Assembly: GCA_937910385.1 (NCBI GenBank)
Contig: CALEPT010000235.1
Location: 1 to 48,994 of the forward strand
DNA length: 48,994 nt
DNA from: an uncultured Ruminococcus sp.
Lineage (GTDB): Bacteria > Bacillota > Clostridia > Oscillospirales > Ruminococcaceae
Direction of reading: 5' to 3'
Shown: positions 34,773-43,748 of the stretch, one piece after another
Numbering within the stretch: the stretch's first letter is position 1
Layout of the letters: the number at the start of each line of letters is the position of its first letter
The notes under the pieces: model-generated
The model's input: the letters and a program-made list of their open reading frames with translations, nothing else
Told to the model about the DNA's origin: nothing
The model's database searches: none
Program-made: the position numbers and the translations under genes

Positions 34773-35621
34773 TTAGTCCTTCTTTCTTGCAACGAATGCT
34801 GCAACGCCTGCAACTGCGAGAGCAGTAACTGCTGCGCCTGCGCCGAGGTCGCCTGTGCTTGCAGAAGCAACTGTTCCGTCAGCAGCCTTTGTTGTAGTCT
34901 TGCTGTCCTTCTTGGAGGAATCCTTAGCAGTTGTAGTTGTTGTAGAGGAATCTCCAGAAGCAGCTGTTGTAGTTGTTGTTGATGAATCATCTGAGCTGCC
35001 AGCTGTTGTTGTAGTTGTAGTTGAATCAGTTGAACCCTCTGTTGTATCCTCTGTATCAGTAGTTACATTGGAAGTACCCTCAACTCCAAGACCGCTAACA
35101 GTAAATACGACCTTGATCTGAGACTCAACATCCTGATTATCAAACAATAATGTTTTACCGTCAGCCCAACTGCTGTTTACATAGATTCTTGTTACACCAG
35201 GGGTCTTCTCATAGTAAGCTGTATTAACAGCATTGCTTGCATCATAGCCTGTAATAAGATTGCCATCTACATAAACCTCATCAAGTGTTACCTTAAGATC
35301 AGGATATGTATCTGTTGTGAAATTGCTTGAAGTATCGTCGGGGGTGATAACTACTGCGAGAAACCAGTCTCCGCCTGTTCCTGTATTTGTAGCCTCAGAG
35401 AAATCCCAAGTTGCCTGATACTGAGCATCGCCATCAATGCTTGTGACAGAAACATCGCTGTTGTCGCCTTCATTCCAGTTGCTTGCGGAACCAACACTTC
35501 CGATAAAATATGCCTTAGCAATCTCATCTGCTGCGCTTGCAGAAGAAATGCTCATAGCGGCGAAAGCTGTTGCAGAAATTGCTGTTGCAGCCATAGCTGC
35601 AAGAATCTTATTCATCTTCAT
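34773..35621 (-). CDS. Cell-surface protein with Thr-rich stalk and C-terminal anchor
   Basis: A 282-residue exported protein. Signal peptide (1 to about 30, SSASA), a beta-rich domain (about 32-180, starting AYFIGSVGSASNWNEGDNSD), a long Ser/Thr/Asp stalk (about 185-250) and a C-terminal hydrophobic segment ending in VARKKD. ASTGDLGAG just before the hydrophobic stretch resembles the TGD-type sorting region of clostridial surface proteins, although the Pro expected before TG is Ala-Ser here. It is probably wall or membrane anchored; a carbohydrate-binding role for the N-terminal domain is plausible but unproven. AAGGAG precedes the start. Confidence 0.83.
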   Translation of the reverse strand: MKMNKILAAMAATAISATAFAAMSISSASAADEIAKAYFIGSVGSASNWNEGDNSDVSVTSIDGDAQYQATWDFSEATNTGTGGDWFLAVVITPDDTSSNFTTDTYPDLKVTLDEVYVDGNLITGYDASNAVNTAYYEKTPGVTRIYVNSSWADGKTLLFDNQDVESQIKVVFTVSGLGVEGTSNVTTDTEDTTEGSTDSTTTTTTAGSSDDSSTTTTTAASGDSSTTTTTAKDSSKKDSKTTTKAADGTVASASTGDLGAGAAVTALAVAGVAAFVARKKD

Positions 35622-35696
35622 CTTAAAAAACTCCTTACTTAATGGGCTGCGGTATAAAACCTAAAGCTCCGCCGCACCATATATTTTCATATCATC

Positions 35697-35725
35697 ATTG
35701 TAACATAAAACCGTTATTATATCAA
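35697..35725 (-). promoter_or_regulatory. Predicted promoter of the surface-protein gene
   Basis: Minus-strand TTGATA, 17-nt spacer, TACAAT, about 75 nt before the start. The rest of 35622-35843 is AT-rich with no clear mfd terminator. Confidence 0.6.
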
Positions 35726-35843
35726 GTAGCAAACTGCACAAACTTGCCTGTTCTCTTATATGCACATCTTACATATTTTATCTATATATCGGGGAATTTT
35801 ACAAGGTTTTCCGTTTCATTATATAGTTAGCGACTTAAAACTA

Positions 35844-38800
35844 TTAATCTTTTTGCCTGTTTTGGAAAATTATTTCAACAACGTCCCTCATCATGTCGAA
35901 CGGGCGAATGCGCGGCTGTATCTTCACTGAAACATAAGATTTTCCCGAGCCGTTGAAGGTTATCTTTCCTCGGTAAGCTCCTGAAAGCCCCGCTATCTGC
36001 TCGGTACACAGGTACTCGGTGTAGAAGTACATCGAACCGTTTTTCTGCGATATTTCGCTGATACCGAGGTGTGCCGCCTTGTTTCTCAGAAGTGAGACGT
36101 CAATGAGTCCGACCACTGACTTCGGCGGGTCACCGTAGCGGTCGATAAGCTCGTCGATCAGGTCGGACTTGTCATCGTCCGTGTTGACCGTCATTATCTT
36201 TCGATAGACGTCAATACGCTGATTAAGGCTTGAAATGTACGTTTCCGGGATATGCGCATCTATCTGGATATCTACAAGGCATTCGGGTATCTTTTCAGGC
36301 TGCTCGCCCTTTTCCTCCGCGATAGCCTCCGAAAGCAGCTTTAGGTACATATCGTAGCCGACCGCCTCCATGTGACCGTGCTGACGCCCTCCGAGAATAC
36401 TGCCTGCGCCTCTTATTTCGAGGTCTCGCAGTGCTATGCGGAAACCGCTGCCGAACTGTGTGAACTCCCTCATCGCGTTCAGACGCTTAGTCGCAATTTC
36501 AGTCAACACCTTGTCGCGCTTATATGTAAAATATGCGTAGCCGCGCCGATTCGAGCGTCCCACGCGACCGCGGAGCTGATAAAGCTGAGAAAGCCCGAAG
36601 CGGTCGGAGTCCTCGATAATGAGAGTGTTAACGTTCGGAACGTCCACGCCCGTCTCGATTATCGTCGTGCATACAAGGATATCGACCTCGTGCTCCACGA
36701 GCTGCTGCCAGATATCGGACATCTCGTCCTCGTTCATGCGCCCGTGCGCGACCGCTATCCTCGCCTCGGGCAGAAGCTGCTGAAGCCTGTCCGCGCACCC
36801 GAGAATGGTCTCGACCCTGTTGTGGATATAGTATACCTGCCCGCCTCGCCGCAGCTCTCTCACGATAGCCTGCACGACCGTCCCGACGTTGTACTCGATG
36901 ACGTAGGTCTGCACGGGATATCTGTCCTGCGGAGGCTCCTCAATGACCGACATATCGCGTATCCCACTCATTGCCATGTTGAGCGTGCGCGGTATCGGAG
37001 TTGCCGAGAGCATGAGCACATCAACGCCGGAAAATACCTCCTTGAAGCGCTCCTTGTGCGCCACGCCGAAGCGCTGCTCCTCGTCGATTATGGCGAGCCC
37101 GAGGTCTTTAAATACGACCGCCTTCTGTATTATCTTATGCGTGCCGATGAGGAGGTCTATCCGCCCCTGTTTCAGCTTGCGGATTATCTCCTCCTGCTGT
37201 TTCGGCGTGCGGTAGCGCGAGAGAAGCTCCACATTCACGGGAAAGTGCTCAAAGCGGCGGATAGCCGTCTGATAGTGCTGATAAGCAAGGACTGTCGTCG
37301 GTGCGAGCAGCGCGCATTGCTTTCCTGCAAGCACACACTTCATCGCCGCACGCAGTGCTACCTCAGTCTTGCCGAAGCCAACGTCGCCGCAAAGCAGCCT
37401 TTCCATAGGTCTCGAGCGCTCCATATCAGCCTTTATTTCGGCGATAGAGCGCAGTTGATCTTCTGTCTCGACATATGGGAAGCGCTCCTCGAAATCGCGC
37501 TGTATCTCGTCGTCGGGATAAAACGCAAAGCCCTGACTCTGCTCGCGTTTTGCGTACAGCGCGATGAGCTCATGCGCCATGTCCTTTACCGCGCGTTTGA
37601 CGTTGCTGCGAGTGCGCTGCCATTCGCTTGAGCCGAGCTTGTTCAGCTTCACGCCGCTGTCGTCGCGGGGTCCGATGTAACGCGACACCATGTCGAGCTG
37701 AGTTACGGGAATATAGAGCTTATCGGTTCCCGCATACTGTATCGTTATGTAATCCTTGGTAACACCGTCAAATTCGAGCTTGCGGATACCGATAAAACGA
37801 CCTATTCCATGACTTGAATGCACAACGAGGTCTCCCTCGGTGATGTCTGCAAGAGAGCGTATCTCCTCCGCCTTATTGCGCTTTTTGCGGCGCTTCTTCG
37901 CAGCGGAGTCCATAGCGCGTCCCTGCGTTATGAGCGCAGTCCTGTTTTCGGGATACTCAAAGCCGCCGCTTAAGCTCCCCGACATGAGGCAGACTTTGCC
38001 CGACTCGGGCACAGCTCCCTCCGAAACGAGTCCACACGGGATATCACGTTCATTTAAGTCCTGCTGTATTATTGGCAGAGTTTTTTCGCTGCCTGCGCAT
38101 AGTATCACGCGGTAATCGCGGCGCAGGAAATCTTCAAGATCCTCGATGAGCTGCTTCATCTCGCCGCTCCACGAGGCGGTCTGCATAGCCTCGAAGCTTA
38201 CAAGCCTTCGGAAGTCCACTCGCTCGCCGCCCTGCATGAAGCTGCTTACGAATAAACAGGTGCGTTTATCCGTTAACGCTCTTATCTTCTCGAGCTCGAG
38301 CGTATAGCCGTCAAGTCCCTTGCACAGCTGACCGTCCTCAAGGAGTATTTTTATATCTTCGCTGCAGCGCGCCGTCACACCCGAGGCAACATCCATGATC
38401 GCGGAATAATCGCTGAAAATAACAGTTCCGTCGATGTAATCGAGCACCGTTGATGGCTCTCCGTATACAAGCGGATAATACTTAACGCTGTGCGTGAGGA
38501 GCTCCCCTGCGCGAAGCCTGTGAATGTCCGCGCCGAGACGCTCGCGTATGAGCTCGGCACGCTTTCCGCGGATTTTTTTGCAGATCTGCTCTATCTTGTC
38601 GGCAAGCTCCGCACAGTCGTACATCATCTCGCTTGCGGGCGGGATATCAATGCTTTCAAGAGGATCGGTTCTCCGCTGAGTTTCGGTATCGAACTCGGAT
38701 ATCGAGTCTATCTCGTCGCCCCAGAGTTCCATGCGGACCGGTCTGTCAGCCTGAACCGGATAGATGTCCACTATCGAGCCGCGCACTGAGAACTGCGAAG

Positions 38801-39305
38801 CTCCCTCGACCTTTTCACAGCGCTGATAGCCGTTTCGAGCAAGCGCCGCGCAGAGCACTGTCAGATTGATTTCCTGTCCCTGCCTGAGCGTTATCCCTGC
38901 TGCAATGAGGACTCCGCACGGGATAACAGGCTGCATTACAGCCTCTATACTCGCGCATATAGTACTGCATTCGCCTTTTGCAGCCTTCGCAAGCGCGGCT
39001 ATCCTCATGTGCTCATACTCATGATTTGAACTGTCAACAGGCGTGAGAACGAGCTCCTTTGAGGGGAAAACGACCGCCTCCGCGCCGCCCGACATCATGT
39101 TTATGTCGTCACAGAGCTTGCGCGCCTCCGCCTCCGTGGAGGTCACCACGAGATTTATCCTGTCCCCGCTCAGCGCGTGGACGAACTGTGCCCTGTGTAT
39201 ATGCGAAAGACCCGTCACAGAGACGGGCGTTATCTTCTTTTCTGTTGCTTCCCGAATGCTTTTAAAGCCCGAAAGCTCGCTGAATAGGTCTTTGAATAGG
39301 TTCAT
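35844..39305 (-). CDS. mfd: Transcription-repair coupling factor Mfd
   Basis: A 1153-residue ATP-dependent DNA translocase that displaces RNA polymerase stalled at lesions and recruits UvrA. The N-terminal UvrB-like region is followed by the RNA-polymerase interaction domain (about 465-540, GDLVVHSSHGIGRFIGIRKL). The helicase motor has Walker A GDVGFGKTEVALR (near 640), DEEQRFGV, and RGRVGRSNRRGYAY in the second lobe; the D7 domain forms the C-terminus. ATG at 39305 follows GCGGAGATGAC; earlier in-frame ATGs lack a site. Length is normal for the family. Confidence 0.96.
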   Translation of the reverse strand: MNLFKDLFSELSGFKSIREATEKKITPVSVTGLSHIHRAQFVHALSGDRINLVVTSTEAEARKLCDDINMMSGGAEAVVFPSKELVLTPVDSSNHEYEHMRIAALAKAAKGECSTICASIEAVMQPVIPCGVLIAAGITLRQGQEINLTVLCAALARNGYQRCEKVEGASQFSVRGSIVDIYPVQADRPVRMELWGDEIDSISEFDTETQRRTDPLESIDIPPASEMMYDCAELADKIEQICKKIRGKRAELIRERLGADIHRLRAGELLTHSVKYYPLVYGEPSTVLDYIDGTVIFSDYSAIMDVASGVTARCSEDIKILLEDGQLCKGLDGYTLELEKIRALTDKRTCLFVSSFMQGGERVDFRRLVSFEAMQTASWSGEMKQLIEDLEDFLRRDYRVILCAGSEKTLPIIQQDLNERDIPCGLVSEGAVPESGKVCLMSGSLSGGFEYPENRTALITQGRAMDSAAKKRRKKRNKAEEIRSLADITEGDLVVHSSHGIGRFIGIRKLEFDGVTKDYITIQYAGTDKLYIPVTQLDMVSRYIGPRDDSGVKLNKLGSSEWQRTRSNVKRAVKDMAHELIALYAKREQSQGFAFYPDDEIQRDFEERFPYVETEDQLRSIAEIKADMERSRPMERLLCGDVGFGKTEVALRAAMKCVLAGKQCALLAPTTVLAYQHYQTAIRRFEHFPVNVELLSRYRTPKQQEEIIRKLKQGRIDLLIGTHKIIQKAVVFKDLGLAIIDEEQRFGVAHKERFKEVFSGVDVLMLSATPIPRTLNMAMSGIRDMSVIEEPPQDRYPVQTYVIEYNVGTVVQAIVRELRRGGQVYYIHNRVETILGCADRLQQLLPEARIAVAHGRMNEDEMSDIWQQLVEHEVDILVCTTIIETGVDVPNVNTLIIEDSDRFGLSQLYQLRGRVGRSNRRGYAYFTYKRDKVLTEIATKRLNAMREFTQFGSGFRIALRDLEIRGAGSILGGRQHGHMEAVGYDMYLKLLSEAIAEEKGEQPEKIPECLVDIQIDAHIPETYISSLNQRIDVYRKIMTVNTDDDKSDLIDELIDRYGDPPKSVVGLIDVSLLRNKAAHLGISEISQKNGSMYFYTEYLCTEQIAGLSGAYRGKITFNGSGKSYVSVKIQPRIRPFDMMRDVVEIIFQNRQKD

Positions 39306-39435
39306 TGTCATCTCCGCATAACATTGTGAATGTGTGGTCATTTTGTGCTTCTCAGAATTATATGCACGGACTTAACAGAGGCGTGCAAAAGCTCGCTGCC
39401 CGACTCACAGAGAATGAGCGAGAAGACGCAGCTCG

Positions 39436-40062
39436 TTAAGAATTATACTTGTTCATCGCCTCGTCGGTCTTTCCCTGAACCATAAGCTTAAGGCTCTCGC
39501 AGGCATTTTCGGCGGACTTACGCATTTTCTCCGAATCCTCTCTGCCGAATTTTCCGAGCACCCACTTGGCAAGGTCGTAATCCGGGTGCGGCTTCTTGCC
39601 GACGCCCATTTTAATGCGTGCGTAGTCGTCGCTGCCCGTTAGCTCGCAAATACTGCGCAGACCATTGTGTCCGCCATGACTTCCCTTGCGGCGTATGCGC
39701 AGCTTCCCCGGGTCGAGAGAGATGTCGTCGCACACCACTATGAGTGATGATATATCGAGCTTGTAAAACTCCAGCGCCTGCACTATCGACTCGCCGCTGT
39801 TGTTCATATAGGTAGTCGGCTTCAAAAGCAGACAGCGCTTGCCCTCTATCGTAACATCTGCGGTCTTGCCCTTGAACTGCATACGGCTGATATCCGCACC
39901 AAGCTGCTTCGCGAGCGTATCAAGCACAATAAAGCCCGCATTGTGGCGCGTGTTCTCGTATTCGAGCCCGGGATTCCCAAGACCTGCTATCACATACTCT
40001 ATTTTACCGCGTCCCGCCTGCGAATTTGCAGAAATACGGTCGAATACATCAAAAATACTCAT
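39436..40062 (-). CDS. pth: Peptidyl-tRNA hydrolase
   Basis: A 208-residue enzyme that frees tRNA from stalled peptidyl-tRNA. Conserved motifs are GLGNPGLEYENTRHNAGF (catalytic His in RHNAG), LLLKPTTYMNNSGES, VVCDDISLDPGKLRIRRKG and SHGGHNGLRS. An extra roughly 20 residues precede the usual start, but GAGGAGGAGAAG lies just before ATG 40062. pth-mfd adjacency is common in Firmicutes. Confidence 0.95.
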   Translation of the reverse strand: MSIFDVFDRISANSQAGRGKIEYVIAGLGNPGLEYENTRHNAGFIVLDTLAKQLGADISRMQFKGKTADVTIEGKRCLLLKPTTYMNNSGESIVQALEFYKLDISSLIVVCDDISLDPGKLRIRRKGSHGGHNGLRSICELTGSDDYARIKMGVGKKPHPDYDLAKWVLGKFGREDSEKMRKSAENACESLKLMVQGKTDEAMNKYNS

Positions 40063-40072
40063 CTTCTCCTCC

Positions 40073-40837
40073 TCATTCAAGTCCCGGGATATAGTCAACG
40101 AGCTCAAGACCGAAGCGCTGCGCAAGCTGTACACATTTTTCCATAGGGACAGTATGCGAAAGAGCCTCGGGAAAATGCGCGTCACAGCCTATTATAGCGG
40201 AGCAGCCTGTTTTTTGGGCTATTTTCAGGAACTTCTCAGACGTATAATGCCTGCCGTCTCGGACTCCGAGCAGATTTATTTCCACGGGGATATTTTTTGA
40301 CTTTAAGTACCTGCACAGCCGCCCGTAATGCTCCTTGTAGACCTCGCTGCTGCCGACGAAATTCAGCAGATCCGGATGCGCGACATACTTATACCGTCCC
40401 GACTCCATGCCCTCGATAATGAGATCAATGTACTTTTTAAGTGCAGACTCGTCGGTCGTTTCAAATCCCGTATACGGAGAATACGGCTCACGCTCGGTAA
40501 AATGCTCGCCGAGTATCATGTAATCCACGGGATAGTCGGCAAAAAGTCTGTCCTGAGCCTCCATAAGCTCGGGGATATACTCCGACTCGAAGCCAATGTA
40601 TATCCTTATATCAGAGGCATACTCCTCTTTCAGCGCTGTCAGCGACTTGAAATAATCGTCAAGCTGCGTGGGGCTCATTCTCGTCCCCGAAACATAGCCG
40701 TCGTCAAAGATCCACGGACAATGGTCGGAAAAGCCCAGCACCTTCATTCCGTGAGCTATTGCGTGCTCGACGTATTCCCTGTCCTCGCCGCGCGCGTGCT
40801 GACATCTTACCGTGTGAGTGTGATAATTTGCTAACAT
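40073..40837 (-). CDS. PHP-domain phosphoesterase (HisJ-like histidinol phosphatase family)
   Basis: A 254-residue PHP-domain protein. The metal-binding motifs YHTHTVRCQHA, FSDHCPW, GFESEYIP, GEHF, AHPD and CDAHFPEAL are all present, so a trinuclear metal centre is expected. The closest named relatives are histidinol-phosphatases of the HisJ/HisK class. No other his gene is near, so its substrate could be another phosphomonoester. Start follows CGGAGGTCAT. It lies 10 nt upstream of pth. Confidence 0.82.
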   Translation of the reverse strand: MLANYHTHTVRCQHARGEDREYVEHAIAHGMKVLGFSDHCPWIFDDGYVSGTRMSPTQLDDYFKSLTALKEEYASDIRIYIGFESEYIPELMEAQDRLFADYPVDYMILGEHFTEREPYSPYTGFETTDESALKKYIDLIIEGMESGRYKYVAHPDLLNFVGSSEVYKEHYGRLCRYLKSKNIPVEINLLGVRDGRHYTSEKFLKIAQKTGCSAIIGCDAHFPEALSHTVPMEKCVQLAQRFGLELVDYIPGLE

Positions 40838-40867
40838 ATGACCTCCGCCTTAGAAATAACGCCCAAA

Positions 40868-40886
40868 GGGCGGTCACAGACCGCCC
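40868..40886. repeat. GC-rich hairpin between recR and the PHP gene
   Basis: GGGCGGT / ACCGCCC with a 5-nt loop in a 64-nt gap. No T-run on the minus strand, so readthrough to the PHP gene is likely. Confidence 0.5.
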
Positions 40887-40901
40887 AAGTGTACTATTTG
40901 A

Positions 40902-41504
40902 TTACATATCGCTTCTGTTTTCGAGAGCCTTGAAAAGCGTAACCTCGTCAGCGTATTCGAGTATTCCCCCAACGGGAAGTCCGAACGCCAGACGGCTCAC
41001 CTTTACGCCGAGCGGCTTTAAAAGCCCCGCGATATACATTGCGGTCGCGTCGCCCTCAACGGTCGGATTTGTCGCCATGATGACCTCCTCAACTCCGCCC
41101 TGCGCGATCCTTGCAAGAAGCTCCTTGATCCGCAGGCTGTCCGGAGTCACGCCGTCCATGGGCGAGAGCAGTCCGTGCAGGACGTGATATACTCCGCCGT
41201 ACTCTCTCGTGCGCTCAAACGCGCTCACGTCCTTGGGATTTTCCACCACGCATATCACGCTCTTATCCCTGTCGCCGTCACTGCATATGGGGCAGATCTC
41301 CCTTTCGGTGAGGTTCTGGCAGCATTTACAGCAGCGCACGTTCTTCTTCGCATCTATGAGTGCCTGAGCGAAGTCCTCGACATCGCCCTCGTTCATCGAC
41401 ATTACATGATACGCCAGCCTCTGTGCCGACTTCATGCCGATACCCGGAAGTGAAGCGAATTTTTCCGCCAGTATCACCAACGGAAGAGCGTTATGATCCG
41501 CCAT
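40902..41504 (-). CDS. recR: Recombination protein RecR
   Basis: A 200-residue RecR acting with RecF/RecO in RecA loading at gaps. It has a helix-hairpin-helix N-terminus (FASLPGIGMKSAQRLAYHVM), a C4 zinc finger (CCKCCQNLTEREICPIC) and a Toprim domain (VICVVENPKDVSAFERTREY). It begins 6 nt after the ybaB stop with no clear ribosome site of its own, which points to translational coupling. Confidence 0.96.
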   Translation of the reverse strand: MADHNALPLVILAEKFASLPGIGMKSAQRLAYHVMSMNEGDVEDFAQALIDAKKNVRCCKCCQNLTEREICPICSDGDRDKSVICVVENPKDVSAFERTREYGGVYHVLHGLLSPMDGVTPDSLRIKELLARIAQGGVEEVIMATNPTVEGDATAMYIAGLLKPLGVKVSRLAFGLPVGGILEYADEVTLFKALENRSDM

Positions 41505-41510
41505 TCGTTA

Positions 41511-41858
41511 TCAGAAAAGTCCGGGGAGCGATACTCCGCCCGTGATCTGGCTCATTTCGGATTCCGTAGTAGTCTCTACATTGTTTACAGCCTCGTTGAC
41601 TGCGCTTATGATGAGATCCTGAAGCATTTCGATATCCTCAGGGTCAACTACCTCAGGCTTGATAGTGAGAGACTTGATGATCTTTTTGCCGCTGACTACG
41701 ACCTCTACAGCTCCGCCGCCGGCAGTTGCAGTAAAGTCTCTGCCCTCGATGTCCTCCTGAAGCTCGGTTATCTGATCCTGCATTTTCTGTGCCTGCTTGA
41801 TCATTGAATTCATATTCTGAGCGCCGCCGCCCATGCCCTTTGGTATTCTTGCTTTCAT
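41511..41858 (-). CDS. ybaB: YbaB/EbfC nucleoid-associated protein
   Basis: A 115-residue DNA-binding protein of the YbaB/EbfC family. It has the typical MNSMIKQAQKMQDQITELQ helix, TATAGGGAVEVVVSGKKIIKSL and the PEVVDPEDIEMLQDLIISAVNEA helix. The dnaX-ybaB-recR order is conserved. AAAAAGGAG precedes the start. Confidence 0.95.
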   Translation of the reverse strand: MKARIPKGMGGGAQNMNSMIKQAQKMQDQITELQEDIEGRDFTATAGGGAVEVVVSGKKIIKSLTIKPEVVDPEDIEMLQDLIISAVNEAVNNVETTTESEMSQITGGVSLPGLF

Positions 41859-41902
41859 TTTAAATTCTCCTTTTTAAATTTAATACTGGTCAAATCACGG
41901 GA

Positions 41903-41996
41903 AGCAGAACAGCTCTGCTCCTCTCCCCTCAGGGACTTCCAACGGAAGCCTCGCCCCTCTGTCAGCCTTGCTGACATCTCCCTGCGCTGCAGGGAG
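41903..41996. repeat. Cluster of palindromes between dnaX and ybaB
   Basis: AGCAGA/TCTGCT (41903-41919), GTCAGC/GCTGAC (41961-41975) and CTCCCTGC/GCAGGGAG (41978-41996) lie in the 266-nt gap 41859-42124. No gene is seen there. The composition suggests a dispersed palindromic repeat; without a T-run it need not stop transcription. Confidence 0.55.
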
Positions 41997-42124
41997 TTAC
42001 CGTCCCTCGGAGGCACGTTTCACGCTGCCGTCCGCAAGCTCGCTCTCTCTGAAAAACAGAAAGTCTGCTTTCGCTAAATGAAAACATAATGCGTGACCCG
42101 TGTCATTGATTTGTTCAGCTATAC

Positions 42125-43735
42125 TCATTTATTATCAACAGCAGTTTCGATATTGCTGTCAATTGCTTTTTTTATGAGGCTCTCCGCCATGCTTTTCTGC
42201 TGATCGGTGGTCGTTGTGCACCTTGCCTTTATAATATACTTCTGACCGAGAACACGTTCTATAACATCGCTCAGAGCAATAGCATTCTCCCTCACCTTGA
42301 ACAGCGTGATAAAGAATCTGTTCTGAGACGTTATGAAGATAACGTTCCCTGCCGTCATTGCGGACGAGCCGTCAAGACTTCCTGCGACCGACGGACTTAC
42401 CTTAGCAAACTCTGAAAGAACATCTCCCCAGCGATCACAGGGCGAAAGGTCCTCCGGTCTGAGCTTCTTTATGTCGATATTCGGCGCAGGCTCACTGTCC
42501 GCCGCAGGATTGCGTGCCGTAAGGGGAGGCTCCTGCTTCGCAGCATTTTCAGCGCTTGCGTCAGTTGGTCTTGATGCAGAATTGATTTTATTCTCCAACT
42601 GTTTTATTTTATCATAAATTTCAGAATTGTCAATACCCGCAGCATTATTATTCACTTCCGAGCAAAGCTTTATAAGGGCCATCTCAAACTCTACACGCTT
42701 GTTCATTGCTCTGCCCATGCGCTCTCGGCAGTCCTGCAGGACCGAAAGTCTCGCCATGACTGTCTCAGTATCGGTCCTTTCGGCAAGAGACTTCAGACGC
42801 CCGAGCTCTTCAGGCATACACACTATCAGCTTATCCGCCGTTTCCGGAGAGACCCTGAGCAGCATTATATTTCTAAGCTGACTTGTAAGCTCTTCACACA
42901 GACGCGTAAGGTCCTTTGACATATCATAGAGTGAAGCGGTTATAGCAAGGGCACGCGCCGTATCGCGGTCCGCTATAGAATCCAGCATATCATAGAGGTA
43001 GTCTCTGCCGGCTATTCCCGCAGTATCCGAGACCGCCGCCGAATCCACCGTATCAGCACACGCCGAGCACTGGTCGAGCAGCGACACAGCGTCTCTCATG
43101 CCTCCGTCAGCGAGCTTTGCTATCATCGCCGCACCATCATCGGTAAGGTCTATCTTCTCCTGCGAGGCGATGTATTTAAGACGTTTGGCGATGTCCTCCG
43201 ACTTTATGCGGCGGAAATCGTACCTCTGGCAGCGAGAGACTATCGTCGCCGGCACCTTGTGTATCTCGGTAGTTGCGAGAATGAATTTAACGTAATCGGG
43301 CGGCTCCTCCATTATTTTCAGAAGCGCATTGAATGCGCCCGTTGAGAGCATATGCACCTCGTCGATGATGTATATCCTGTATTTCCCCCGCTCGGGAGTA
43401 TATATCGCTCCGTCACGCAGGTCGCGGATATTATCTACGCCGTTGTTGGAGGCTGCGTCTATCTCCACAATATCGGTGAGAGCTCCGCTGTCCGCATCAC
43501 GGCAGATATCGCATTCAAGGCAGGGATTGCCGTCCTTCATATTACGGCAGTTGACAGCCTTTGCAAGTATCCTCGCGCAGGTGGTCTTGCCCGTTCCGCG
43601 CGAGCCCGTGAAAAGGTATGCATGAGCCGTTTTTCCGGCGATTATCTGATTTTTCAGCGTATCGGTCGTGTGCTGCTGAGATATCACGTCATCGAACGTA
43701 AGCGGTCGCCATTTACGATATAAAGCCTTATACAC
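42125..43735 (-). CDS. dnaX: DNA polymerase III gamma/tau subunit
   Basis: A 536-residue clamp-loader ATPase. Walker A GSRGTGKTTCARIL, zinc-binding C-x8-C-x2-C set around CLECDICRD, VEIDAASNNGVDNIRDLRD, Walker B IYIIDEVHML and the SRC arginine finger (TIVSRCQRYDF) are intact. A variable C-terminal region (about 385-536) is Ala/Pro/Ser-rich then folded. The GTG at 43735 follows AAGGAGGATATCCC and gives the canonical YKALYRKWRP start. Confidence 0.95.
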   Translation of the reverse strand: MYKALYRKWRPLTFDDVISQQHTTDTLKNQIIAGKTAHAYLFTGSRGTGKTTCARILAKAVNCRNMKDGNPCLECDICRDADSGALTDIVEIDAASNNGVDNIRDLRDGAIYTPERGKYRIYIIDEVHMLSTGAFNALLKIMEEPPDYVKFILATTEIHKVPATIVSRCQRYDFRRIKSEDIAKRLKYIASQEKIDLTDDGAAMIAKLADGGMRDAVSLLDQCSACADTVDSAAVSDTAGIAGRDYLYDMLDSIADRDTARALAITASLYDMSKDLTRLCEELTSQLRNIMLLRVSPETADKLIVCMPEELGRLKSLAERTDTETVMARLSVLQDCRERMGRAMNKRVEFEMALIKLCSEVNNNAAGIDNSEIYDKIKQLENKINSASRPTDASAENAAKQEPPLTARNPAADSEPAPNIDIKKLRPEDLSPCDRWGDVLSEFAKVSPSVAGSLDGSSAMTAGNVIFITSQNRFFITLFKVRENAIALSDVIERVLGQKYIIKARCTTTTDQQKSMAESLIKKAIDSNIETAVDNK

Positions 43736-43748
43736 GGGATATCCTCCT

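Noticed and set aside
36372..37631. 419-codon open frame antisense to mfd
   Set aside because: It lies wholly inside mfd, which has complete helicase motifs. The antisense translation is low in recognisable motifs and arises from codon bias.
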